DNA from: Streptomyces sp. M92
Lineage (GTDB): Bacteria > Actinomycetota > Actinomycetes > Streptomycetales > Streptomycetaceae
Length of the DNA: 64,000 nucleotides
Assembly (NCBI RefSeq): GCF_028473745.1
Contig: NZ_CP101137.1
Span: forward strand, 5,394,001-5,458,000
Direction: 5' to 3'
Below the pieces are notes generated by a model, which worked only from the letters and a program-made list of their open reading frames with translations, was not told where the DNA came from and searched no databases. Each line of letters starts with the position of its first letter. The first letter of the stretch is position 1. The position numbers were made by a program, and so were the translations under genes. Positions 17,303 through 25,086 of this stretch are shown piece by piece.

Positions 17303-18343
17303 TCAGCCGGCCCCGCCGGCGGCCGGGGCGGTGCTGGCGCGTACGACCAGTCTCGGCTCCACCGAGGCAGGTTCGGGTCCGGCCGCCGGATCCTCCATGC
17401 GCCGCAGCAGGTGACGGAACGCCAGCGCGCCCATGTCCGTGAAGGACTGCGAGACGGTCGTCAGCGACGGGGAGCAGTACGCGGCCAGGTCGATGTCGTC
17501 GACCCCGACGACCGAGACGTCCCGGGGCACCTCGCGGCCCGACTCGTGCAGGGCCCGGATGACGCCGAAGGCCATCTCGTCACTGGCGGCGAAGACGGCG
17601 GTCACCTCGGGGATCCGGGCCAGGACCAGGCCGTTGCGGTAACCCGACGACGGCGTCCAGTCGCCGGTGAGGACGGGTGGGACACCGCGGCCCTCGGCCT
17701 GTAGCGTCTCCTGCCAGCCCTTGAGCCGGCTCTGCGCGTCCAGCCAGGCGTCGGGGCCCGCCACGTGCCAGACCGTCTCGTGGCCGAGGTCGAGCAGGTG
17801 ACGCGTGGCCAGCCGGGCCGCCTCCACCTGGTCGACGGCCACCACCTCCGAGGCGGCGGTGCGGGAACCGTCCACGGTCACGGTCGGCAGCGACCGGGTC
17901 AGCTGCTCGATGCGCGGGCTGACGTGGATCAGCGGGATGGCGAGGACGACGCCCTCGACGCCCTGGTCCGCGAGCCTGGCCAGCGCCGCCTCGACGACGG
18001 AGGTGTCGAGCGACTCGGTGGAGGCCGTGACCACCGACCAGCCGGCCGCGCGGGCCGCCTGCTCGATGCCGAAGGTCAGGGTGACCCGCGAGTAGAACGT
18101 CGTCTGCAGCGTCACCACGCCGACGGTCCGGCTGCGTCCGGAGGAGAGCGCCCCCGCCGCGCTGTTCTTGCGGTAGCCGAGCTGTTCGACGGCGGCGAGC
18201 ACCTTGGCGCGCGTCTCGGCGCGGACATTGGGGTGGCCGGACAGCGCGCGCGACACGGTCTGCGCGGAGACCCCCGCCACCCGGGCCACGTCCGTCATAC
18301 CGGGCGCCCGTCCGGCGGCCCCCGCACCCTTCGCCGTCTCCAT
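17303..18343 (-). CDS. LacI-family repressor of the GH101/GH35 genes
   Basis: A 346-residue LacI/GalR regulator. The helix-turn-helix and hinge occupy residues ~15-70 (MTDVARVAGVSAQTVSRALS, then GYRKNSAAGALSSGRSRTVG), followed by a sugar-binding periplasmic-fold domain (VAVDQVEAARLATRHLLDLG, VFAASDEMAFGVIRAL, VSVVGVDDIDLAAYCSPSLT). The start at 18343 has GAGAGGA upstream; the longer frame would read through the divergent promoter. It sits between the GH101 gene (convergent) and the GH35 gene (divergent). The sequence TGGCATCGATAACA occurs before both glycosidase genes and in its own promoter region, so it probably represses all three and responds to a galactose-containing sugar. The effector is not shown by the sequence. 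Confidence 0.92.
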   Translation of the reverse strand: METAKGAGAAGRAPGMTDVARVAGVSAQTVSRALSGHPNVRAETRAKVLAAVEQLGYRKNSAAGALSSGRSRTVGVVTLQTTFYSRVTLTFGIEQAARAAGWSVVTASTESLDTSVVEAALARLADQGVEGVVLAIPLIHVSPRIEQLTRSLPTVTVDGSRTAASEVVAVDQVEAARLATRHLLDLGHETVWHVAGPDAWLDAQSRLKGWQETLQAEGRGVPPVLTGDWTPSSGYRNGLVLARIPEVTAVFAASDEMAFGVIRALHESGREVPRDVSVVGVDDIDLAAYCSPSLTTVSQSFTDMGALAFRHLLRRMEDPAAGPEPASVEPRLVVRASTAPAAGGAG

Positions 18344-18409
18344 GGGGTCCTCTCTCGTGTGAGCGCTCCGGATGATACCGGGCGGGTCCGGACCGCGGGC
18401 GACGAGGAA

Positions 18410-18438
18410 TTGGCATCGATAACATTCTGTGCCATAGT
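18410..18438 (+). promoter_or_regulatory. LacI-type operator and promoter of the GH35 gene
   Basis: TGGCATCGATAACA (18411-18424) is the reverse complement of the GH101 operator. It overlaps a candidate -35 TTGGCA (18410-18415), which is followed after 17 bases by CATAGT (18433-18438). The site also lies 67 bp upstream of the divergent repressor gene, allowing autoregulation. Confidence 0.8.
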
Positions 18439-18510
18439 TCCGGCCACGGGGGCGGGAGGCGCGCGGCCCACCCGCGCACCCACCAGCCCGCGCGGCCACG
18501 AGGAGGGACC

Positions 18511-20328
18511 GTGCCCGCCCTGCTGACCCGCCCGGACGGCCGTCTGCTGCGCGCCGGACGGCCGCACCGAGTCCTGGCCGGTTCGCTGCACTACTTCCGG
18601 GTGCACCCGCGCCAGTGGGCCGACCGCCTGGCGCGTCTCGCGGCGATGGGCCTGAACACGGTGGACACCTACGTCGCCTGGAACTTCCACGAGCGCCGGC
18701 CGGGGGAGCCCCGCTTCGACGGCTGGCGGGACGTCGAGCGCTTCGCGGCCCTCGCCTCGGACACCGGGCTCGACGTGATCCTGCGCCCCGGACCCTACAT
18801 CTGCGCCGAGTGGGACAACGGCGGCCTGCCCGCCTGGCTCACCGACCGGCCCGGCATGCGCCTGCGTTCCTCGTACACCCCCTACCTCGACGAGGTCGCC
18901 CGCTGGTTCGACGTCCTCGTGCCCCGGATCGCCGGCCTCCAGGCCGCCCACGGCGGACCCGTCGTCGCCGTCCAGGTCGAGAACGAGTACGGCAGCTACG
19001 GCGACGACCACACCTACCTCCGGTGGGTGCACGACGCCCTGACCGCGCGGGGCATCACCGAACTGTGCTACACCGCCGACGGCCCGACCGGGCTGATGCA
19101 GGACGGCGGCTCCCTCCCCGGCGTGCTGGCGGCGGCCACCTTCGGCTCGCGCGCCGCCGAGGCCGCCCGGCTGCTGCGCTCGCGCCGCGACGGGGAGCCG
19201 TTCGTGTGCGCGGAGTTCTGGAACGGCTGGTTCGACCACTGGGGCGAGAAGCACCACACCCGGTCGTCCGAGAGCGCGGTGGCCACTCTGTCCGAGATCC
19301 TCGCCGAGGGCGGCTCCGTCAGCCTCTACCCCGCGCACGGCGGCACCAACTTCGGCCTGTGGGCGGGCGCCAACCACGCGGACGGCACCCTCCAGCCCAC
19401 GGTCACCAGCTACGACTCCGACGCGCCGATCGCCGAGCACGGTGTCCTGACCGACAAGTTCCACCGGATGCGCCAGCTGCTGCTGACCGTGACCGACCGC
19501 CCGCCGCGGCCGCTGCCCGAACCGCCCGCGCTCCTGCCCGCCCGCACCCTGCCCGTCACCCCGGGACCGCCCCTGCTCCGGGCGCTCGAAGCCGTCGGCG
19601 AGGCCGTGCACGCCTCCGACCCGCTCACCTTCGGGGAACTGGGCCTGTCCCGCGGGCTCGTCCTCTACCGGGCGCACCCCGTCCTGCCGTGCGGCCGGGT
19701 CGAGCTGGGCGTGTCCGGGCTGCACGACCGGGCGCAGGTCTTCGTCGACGGAGCACCCGCCGGAATCCTCGACCGCGAGACGGGCACCCTCACACTCGAC
19801 GGGGCGGGCCGGGCCGTCCGCCTCGAACTCCTGGTCGAGAACCAGGGCCGCATCAACTACGGCCCGCTCCTCGGACAGGGCAAGGGCATCCTCGGCGGGG
19901 TCCGGATCGACCGCCGCCGGGTGCACCGCTGGACCATGCGCCCGCTGCCCCTCGACGAGTGGACCGCCGACGACCTCGACCGGGCCACCGCCGCCTCGGA
20001 GCTCTCCGCGACCGCGCCGACGTCGGACCCGGGCGTGCCGGGCCGCCGGGCGGGATTCGCCACGGCCACCTTCACCGCCGACGGAGCGGCCGACACCTTC
20101 CTCGCCCTCCCCGGCTTCCACAAGGGCTTCGTCTGGATCAACGGATTCCTGCTCGGCCGCTACTGGAACACGGGACCGCAGGTCACGCTCTACCTGCCCG
20201 CCCCCCTCACCACCGCCGGCGACAACACCCTCACCGTCCTCGAACTGGAACGGGCGGGCGACCGCCTGGAACTGCGCGAGCGCCCCGAACTCGGTCCGCC
20301 GCAGGAGTACGTCGAGACCTTCGACTGA
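18511..20328 (+). CDS. GH35 beta-galactosidase
   Basis: A 605-residue family 35 beta-galactosidase. The conserved start LAGSLHYFRVHPRQWADRL and WNFHERRPGEPRFDG lead into the barrel. Catalytic acid/base Glu159 is in VQVENEYGSYGDD, and nucleophile Glu235 is in CAEFWNGWFDHWG. C-terminal beta-sandwich (jelly-roll) domains follow (LGVSGLHDRAQVFVDGAPAG, then HKGFVWINGFLLGRYWNTGP). There is no signal peptide, so it should act inside the cell, on galactosides that have been imported. The GTG start follows GAGGAGGGA. Some GH35 enzymes prefer beta-1,3-galactosides; this one could split the Gal-beta-1,3-GalNAc released by the neighbouring GH101 enzyme, an inference from the shared operator. No transporter gene is adjacent. 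Confidence 0.93.
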   Translation: MPALLTRPDGRLLRAGRPHRVLAGSLHYFRVHPRQWADRLARLAAMGLNTVDTYVAWNFHERRPGEPRFDGWRDVERFAALASDTGLDVILRPGPYICAEWDNGGLPAWLTDRPGMRLRSSYTPYLDEVARWFDVLVPRIAGLQAAHGGPVVAVQVENEYGSYGDDHTYLRWVHDALTARGITELCYTADGPTGLMQDGGSLPGVLAAATFGSRAAEAARLLRSRRDGEPFVCAEFWNGWFDHWGEKHHTRSSESAVATLSEILAEGGSVSLYPAHGGTNFGLWAGANHADGTLQPTVTSYDSDAPIAEHGVLTDKFHRMRQLLLTVTDRPPRPLPEPPALLPARTLPVTPGPPLLRALEAVGEAVHASDPLTFGELGLSRGLVLYRAHPVLPCGRVELGVSGLHDRAQVFVDGAPAGILDRETGTLTLDGAGRAVRLELLVENQGRINYGPLLGQGKGILGGVRIDRRRVHRWTMRPLPLDEWTADDLDRATAASELSATAPTSDPGVPGRRAGFATATFTADGAADTFLALPGFHKGFVWINGFLLGRYWNTGPQVTLYLPAPLTTAGDNTLTVLELERAGDRLELRERPELGPPQEYVETFD

Positions 20329-20500
20329 ACCCCCGGACCCGGCCGGGCCCGCTCGGTGTGCCCGCGTCGCCGGCAGGTGGGAGACTTGCCGTGTCCGGGG
20401 CACAGGGAGGTGCCCTCCGGCGAGGGACGGGCGGAACGGATGATGCGGGGAGAGCAAACCGTCGGAGCCGCCCGGTCCGTGCGCGATCCCGGAGCGGCCG

Positions 20501-21331
20501 ATGTTCCGCAAGCGTCCGGCATCTGACGGCGAAGAGCTCCTGGACCGTCTCGCCACGCTGACCACACGGGCGAGGGAGCTCGCCGAGCTGCGGCGCTCCC
20601 AGGTGGAACTCGCCATCGCCCTGCAACGCGACATGCTCCCCGCGGACCTGCCCGCGGTCCCCGGCTTCCACCTCGCCGCCCGGTACGCGCCCGCCTACGC
20701 CGGGCTCAACGTGGGCGGCGACTGGTACGACGCCTTCATGCTCCCCGACGGCAGGTTCGGCCTCTCCGTCGGCGACGTGCAGGGGCACGCCATCGACGCG
20801 GCGGCGTTCATGGGCCAGGTCCGGGCCGGCCTGCGCGCCCTGGCCTCCGTGACCGGTGAACCCGGCGACCTCCTCGCCCGCACCAACGACCTCGTCCTCT
20901 CCCTGGGCAAGGACCTCTTCGCCACCTGCACCTTCATGCGGTTCGACCCGGCCACCGGGGTGATGGAGAGCGCCCGGGCCGGCCACATCCCCTGCGTCTG
21001 GGCCACGGCCGACGGGAGGGCGGGGGTGTCCGACGACGAAGGTGGACCGCCGCTGGGGGTGGTGAGTGGTGTCGAGTATCCGGTGACCCGGTACCGGCTC
21101 GCCCTGGGCGGAGTCTTCGTGCTGCTCACCGACGGAGTGGTCGAGGGACCCGCGCTGAGTGTCGACGAAGGCCTCGAGAGGGTCGTCCGGCTGGCGGGCA
21201 TCGCGGCCGTCGCCGGCATGGACGCCCCCGCGCTCGCGTCGGCCGTGCTGAAGAACGCCGAGCTGGTCGGCCACGACGACGACGCGGCCGTCCTCGTCGT
21301 GGGGCACGACGCGCGCGCCGTTACCCCATAG
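20501..21331 (+). CDS. SpoIIE-type PP2C serine/threonine phosphatase
   Basis: A 276-residue cytosolic phosphatase of the RsbU/SpoIIE group, which dephosphorylates anti-anti-sigma factors in partner-switching pathways. A short N-terminal coiled segment (TLTTRARELAELRRSQVELA) precedes the catalytic domain, which starts at ALQRDMLPADLPAVPG. Metal-binding acidic residues are visible in GGDWYDAFMLPDGRFGLSVG (first Asp pair), VGDVQGHA, LLTDGVVE and GHDDDAAVLVV. No sensor domain is fused. A MASE1 membrane protein gene begins 52 bases downstream and may supply the signal. The target anti-sigma system is not in the window. Confidence 0.88.
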   Translation: MFRKRPASDGEELLDRLATLTTRARELAELRRSQVELAIALQRDMLPADLPAVPGFHLAARYAPAYAGLNVGGDWYDAFMLPDGRFGLSVGDVQGHAIDAAAFMGQVRAGLRALASVTGEPGDLLARTNDLVLSLGKDLFATCTFMRFDPATGVMESARAGHIPCVWATADGRAGVSDDEGGPPLGVVSGVEYPVTRYRLALGGVFVLLTDGVVEGPALSVDEGLERVVRLAGIAAVAGMDAPALASAVLKNAELVGHDDDAAVLVVGHDARAVTP

Positions 21332-21383
21332 GGCGGCGTACGGGGGGCCTCCCGCCTCGCCGACGCGGCGCGGGCGGTGTCTG

Positions 21384-22394
21384 ATGGCTGCTGTGGTGGG
21401 TATTCGCGCGTGGCCCCGGCCGGTCGTCCTCGCTCTCGGGACCCTGCTCGTCGCCGTCTGCTACTACGCGGCGGGACGGCTCGGGCTCATGCAGCAGCTG
21501 GTCGCGGAGGGCGCCGTGGTCACGCCCATCTGGCCGCCCACCGGAGTGGCGGTGACCTGCCTGCTGCTGTTCGGTCCGGCGTGCGTACCGGGCATCGCCG
21601 TCGGTGCCCTGCTGGTCGTCGCCTCCATCACCCCTCCGGGGCCGGCCGCCATCGGTGTGGTGGCCGGGAACACGGTTGCCCCGGTCTGCGCGTACCTGAT
21701 GCTGCGCGCCGTCGGCTTCCGCACGGACCTGGCCCGCATCCGCGACGGTGTGGCACTCGTCTTCCTCGGGGCGCTGGCCGCCATGCTGATCAGTTCGGGA
21801 GCGGGCGTCGGCATGCTCGCCCTCGGGGACAAGCTGCCCGCGGGCCACGTCTGGTTCGTCTGGCTGGCCTGGTGGGTGGGGGACGCCATGGGCGTCGTCC
21901 TCGTCACCCCGCTGCTGCTCCTGCTCCACCGAGGTCGCCGCGCGCCTCCGCGCGGCCGGTGGGCGGAGGCGGCGGTGCTCGTGGTGGCCGCGGGCGCGGT
22001 GGTGCCGCTGGCCGCCTACAGCCGGGTCAGCATGCTGTTCCTGGTGTATCCGCTGCTGATCTGGGCCGCGCTCCGCTTCCAGCTGGCCGGCAGCATGCCG
22101 TGTGCCCTCTTCGCCTCCGTCGTGACGACCGTCGCGGCCAGCGACGACGCGGGCTCCTTCGGGCGGCTGACCGACGTCGAGGTGATGGTGAAGCTGCAGG
22201 CGTTCAACGGCACCATGGCCCTCACCGCGCTGCTGCTCTCCGCCGTCATCAGCGAGCAGCTGCACACCCGGCGCTCGGTGGAGCGCGCCTGCCAGGAACT
22301 GGTCGAGGCGCTGCAGCACCTGAGCGCCGGAACGCCTCCCGGCCCGTCCCGGCACACCGGGTCAGGCGGCCCGTCCGGGGCGTCGGGGGGGTAG
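21384..22394 (+). CDS. MASE1-domain integral membrane sensor protein
   Basis: A 336-residue membrane protein consisting almost entirely of a MASE1 domain (about eight hydrophobic segments, beginning VVLALGTLLVAVCYYAAGRL). The first loop, VVTPIWPPTGVAVTCLLLFG, is the diagnostic MASE1 motif. Only a short charged tail (TRRSVERACQELVEALQHLS, then a Gly/Ser-rich end) follows; no kinase, GGDEF or phosphatase output is fused, which is unusual as MASE1 usually serves as the sensor for such outputs. The preceding gene encodes a SpoIIE-type phosphatase, and the two probably form a split sensor-effector unit. Ligand unknown. Confidence 0.85.
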   Translation: MAAVVGIRAWPRPVVLALGTLLVAVCYYAAGRLGLMQQLVAEGAVVTPIWPPTGVAVTCLLLFGPACVPGIAVGALLVVASITPPGPAAIGVVAGNTVAPVCAYLMLRAVGFRTDLARIRDGVALVFLGALAAMLISSGAGVGMLALGDKLPAGHVWFVWLAWWVGDAMGVVLVTPLLLLLHRGRRAPPRGRWAEAAVLVVAAGAVVPLAAYSRVSMLFLVYPLLIWAALRFQLAGSMPCALFASVVTTVAASDDAGSFGRLTDVEVMVKLQAFNGTMALTALLLSAVISEQLHTRRSVERACQELVEALQHLSAGTPPGPSRHTGSGGPSGASGG

Positions 22395-22401
22395 GGGCAG
22401 G

Positions 22402-22431
22402 CGCCCCCGGACGGGCACCCGTCCCGGGGCG
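22402..22431. terminator. Hairpin terminator after the MASE1 gene
   Basis: A 14-bp stem, CGCCCCCGGACGGG against CCCGTCCCGGGGCG with one mismatch and a two-base CA loop, starts 7 bases after the MASE1 stop. The remaining bases to the permease gene are comparatively AT-rich and probably carry its promoter, but no clear -35/-10 pair stands out. Confidence 0.7.
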
Positions 22432-22674
22432 TCGCGGAATGTGACGCAGATCGCATGGAAAAGTCAGGACGCCGGGAATCAGCCAGTGCTGCGATAACCG
22501 GATATCGGACAGTCCCCGCCCGACTGCCGAGATCAGTGGCCGCAGCCGCTTATCAATCTTTGAACTAAAGGTTGAATGCCGATCATGGCCCGGGAAACCA
22601 TGGCGCAACGTACTGGCGGGGGAGGGGCGCCAAGAACCGGAACCACGGAAACCGCAGGATTTAACGTCTCGTTC

Positions 22675-24234
22675 ATGACTCAGCTGGACGTAAGGCCCGG
22701 GGCCGACGACACGGGCGACGGAGCCACCGCAGACGGCGTGCGGGCCAAGGGCCTCAGCGGCAACTCCGTGGGGCTGCTGGGCAGCGCCGTCATCGGTGTC
22801 TCCACGGTGGCCCCCGTCTACTGCCTCACCTCCACCCTCGGCTCCACCGCCGGTGAGGTCGGCGTGCAGATGCCGGCCGTGTTCCTCGCCGGCTTCCTGC
22901 CGATGCTGCTCGTCGCCTTCGCCTACCGCGAGCTGAACCGGGCCATGCCCGACTGCGGCACCTCCTTCACCTGGACGGTGAAGGCCTTCGGCCCGCGGGT
23001 GGGCTGGATGTGCGGCTGGGGCCTGGTCATCGCCACGATCATCGTGCTGTCGAACCTGGCCGGGGTCGCCACCTCGTACTTCTGGCTGCTCGCCGGAGAG
23101 GTCACCGGAAGCGAATCGGTGGCGGCGCTCGACGACAACAAGGCCGTGCACATCGTGACCTGCCTGGCGCTCATCGCGATCGCCACCGTGATCAGCTACC
23201 GCGGCATGACGGCGACCAAGGGCCTGCAGTACGCACTTGTCGCCCTGCAGTTGCTGGTGCTGGCCGTGTTCGTCGCCATGGCCTTCAGCAAGGCGGGCGA
23301 CGCGCGGTTCCCCACCTCCACCGAGTTCTCCTGGTCCTGGCTGAACCCCTTCGCCATCCAGTCCTTCGCCGCCTTCACGGCCGGGCTCTCGCTGTCGATC
23401 TTCATGTACTGGGGCTGGGACGCCTGCCTGACGGCCAACGAGGAGACCAGCGGCAGCAGCCGTACGCCGGGCCGCGCGGCGCTCGTCGCCATGGTGGTGC
23501 TCGTCGGCTCCTACCTGGCTACCGGAGTCGCCGCACAGATGGTCGTGGGCTCCGGCGACCAGGGCCTCGGACTGGCCAACCCCGAGACCTCGGACAACGT
23601 CTTCGCCGCGCTCGCCGGCCCGGTCATGGGACCGGCCCTGGGCGTGCTGCTGTTCGTCGCGGTGCTGGCGTCGGCCGCCGCCAGTCTGCAGACGACCTTC
23701 ATCCCGGTGGCCCGTACGGTGCTCGCCATGTCGGCGTACGAGGCGCTGCCCGCCTCCTACGCCGAGGTGCACCCCCGCTTCCGCACGCCGGGCCGGGCCA
23801 CGGTGACCGCCGGTGTCGCCACCGGCGTCTTCTACACGGTGATGACCCTGGTCAGTGAGCACGTCCTGGTCGACACCATCTACGCGCTCGGCCTGATGAT
23901 CTGCTTCTACTACGCCCTGACGGCCTTCGCCTGCGCCTGGTACTTCCGTGCCGACCTCCTGCGGTCCGGCCGTGATCTGCTGTTCAAGGGGATCTGCCCG
24001 GTGCTCGGCGGAGTGCTGCTCGCGGCCGTCTTCACCAAGACCCTCGTCGACATGTGGGACCCCGCCTACGGCAGCGGATCGTCCGTCCTCGGCGTCGGCT
24101 CGGTCTTCGTCATCGGCGTGGGCCTGCTCCTGCTCGGCGTGGTCGTCATGGCGGTGATGAGCCGGCGCAGCCCGGCCTTCTTCCGCGGCGAGGTGCTCAC
24201 GAGGTCGACTCCCGCACTGATCGCCGAGAGCTAG
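22675..24234 (+). CDS. APC-superfamily amino acid permease
   Basis: A ~519-residue transporter of the amino acid-polyamine-organocation superfamily with about 12 membrane segments. The first helix bears VIGVSTVAPVYCLTSTLGST, the unwound substrate-binding motif; helix 6 includes FMYWGWDACLTANEETSGSS, a typical APC signature. Two starts are possible: ATG 22576, with AAAGG upstream, would add 33 poorly conserved-looking residues; ATG 22675 (MTQLDVRP) matches where relatives usually begin and is chosen. The gene ends just before the iron box of the next gene and shows no sign of joint transcription with it. Substrate cannot be inferred. Confidence 0.85.
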   Translation: MTQLDVRPGADDTGDGATADGVRAKGLSGNSVGLLGSAVIGVSTVAPVYCLTSTLGSTAGEVGVQMPAVFLAGFLPMLLVAFAYRELNRAMPDCGTSFTWTVKAFGPRVGWMCGWGLVIATIIVLSNLAGVATSYFWLLAGEVTGSESVAALDDNKAVHIVTCLALIAIATVISYRGMTATKGLQYALVALQLLVLAVFVAMAFSKAGDARFPTSTEFSWSWLNPFAIQSFAAFTAGLSLSIFMYWGWDACLTANEETSGSSRTPGRAALVAMVVLVGSYLATGVAAQMVVGSGDQGLGLANPETSDNVFAALAGPVMGPALGVLLFVAVLASAAASLQTTFIPVARTVLAMSAYEALPASYAEVHPRFRTPGRATVTAGVATGVFYTVMTLVSEHVLVDTIYALGLMICFYYALTAFACAWYFRADLLRSGRDLLFKGICPVLGGVLLAAVFTKTLVDMWDPAYGSGSSVLGVGSVFVIGVGLLLLGVVVMAVMSRRSPAFFRGEVLTRSTPALIAES

Positions 24235-24251
24235 TTAGCTTAGGCTAACCT
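24235..24251 (+). promoter_or_regulatory. Iron box (DmdR/IdeR-type operator)
   Basis: TTAGCTTAGGCTAACCT matches 15 of 19 positions, including the two bases downstream, of the actinobacterial DmdR/IdeR consensus TTAGGTTAGGCTCACCTAA. It ends six bases before the start of the siderophore-interacting protein gene, so iron-loaded repressor would block the promoter directly. Confidence 0.85.
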
Positions 24252-24257
24252 TCTCTC

Positions 24258-25079
24258 ATGGCGAAGGTCCGGCGGCTGGTGCCGCAGAATCCCAGGATGT
24301 TCCGTGCCCGCGTCGTGCGCACCGAGCGCGTCTCGCCGTCGATGCACCGGGTGACCGTCACCGGAGCGGACCTCGGCGAGTTCCCGTGGCTGGGCTACGA
24401 CCACTGGTTCCGCCTGTTCCTCCAGCTGCCCCACCAGCGCCGCCTGCGGCTGCCGGAGTTCACGGGCACCCGGTGGTGGCAGCCGTACCTGGAGATCCCC
24501 GAGGAGGAGCGGCCGCACTGCGCCAACTACTCCGTGGCCGACTTCCGCCGGGACACGGCGGAGATGGACATCGACTTCGTGGTGCACCGCGACGCCACCG
24601 GCGCCGTCGAGGGCAGAGCGGCCGTCTGGGCCTGCGCCGCCCGCCCCGGTGACGCCCTCGCCGTCCTCGACCAGGGCGTCCTGTTCGACCGCCCGCGCGA
24701 CGCCGCGGAGATCGTCGTGGTGGCTGACGAGACCGGCCTGCCCGCCACCGCGTCGATCCTGCGCTCACTGCCGCGGGACACCGTGGGACGGCTCATCCAG
24801 GAAGTGCCCACCGACGGCGACAGGCGTCTCCTCGACGCCCCGGCCGAAGTCACCGTCACCTGGGTCGTGCGCCGCGACGGAGCCTCGGTGCCCGGCGCCG
24901 CGGCACTCGACGAGGTACGGAGGATCGGCTCCGTCAGCCCGGCGGGCTACGCCTTCGTCGTCGGCGAGTCGACCCTGGCCACCGAGGGGCGCAAGCACCT
25001 GCACCGCCTCGGCCTGCCCAAGGAGCGCATCACATTCTCGGGCTTCTGGCGGCACGAGACGTCGGCGCAGGCCGCCTGA
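24258..25079 (+). CDS. Siderophore-interacting protein (ferric-siderophore reductase, FAD-binding)
   Basis: A 273-residue SIP/ViuB-family flavoprotein that reduces ferric siderophores in the cytoplasm to release Fe(II). The N-terminal FAD-binding barrel spans residues ~10-140 (RVSPSMHRVTVTGADLGEFP, and YSVADFRRDTAEMDIDFVVH near the flavin). The NAD(P)-like C-terminal half has EIVVVADETGLPATASILRS and ends with KERITFSGFWRHE, typical of the family. An iron box overlaps the promoter and fits iron-repressed expression. The mRNA leader must be very short. It is convergent with the ferredoxin/reductase gene (7 bases between stop codons). Confidence 0.92.
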   Translation: MAKVRRLVPQNPRMFRARVVRTERVSPSMHRVTVTGADLGEFPWLGYDHWFRLFLQLPHQRRLRLPEFTGTRWWQPYLEIPEEERPHCANYSVADFRRDTAEMDIDFVVHRDATGAVEGRAAVWACAARPGDALAVLDQGVLFDRPRDAAEIVVVADETGLPATASILRSLPRDTVGRLIQEVPTDGDRRLLDAPAEVTVTWVVRRDGASVPGAAALDEVRRIGSVSPAGYAFVVGESTLATEGRKHLHRLGLPKERITFSGFWRHETSAQAA

Positions 25080-25086
25080 GACGGAC

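Noticed and set aside
18295..20634. 779-codon minus-strand frame across the GH35 gene
   Set aside because: Antisense to GH35 catalytic motifs; no supporting ribosome site or domain.
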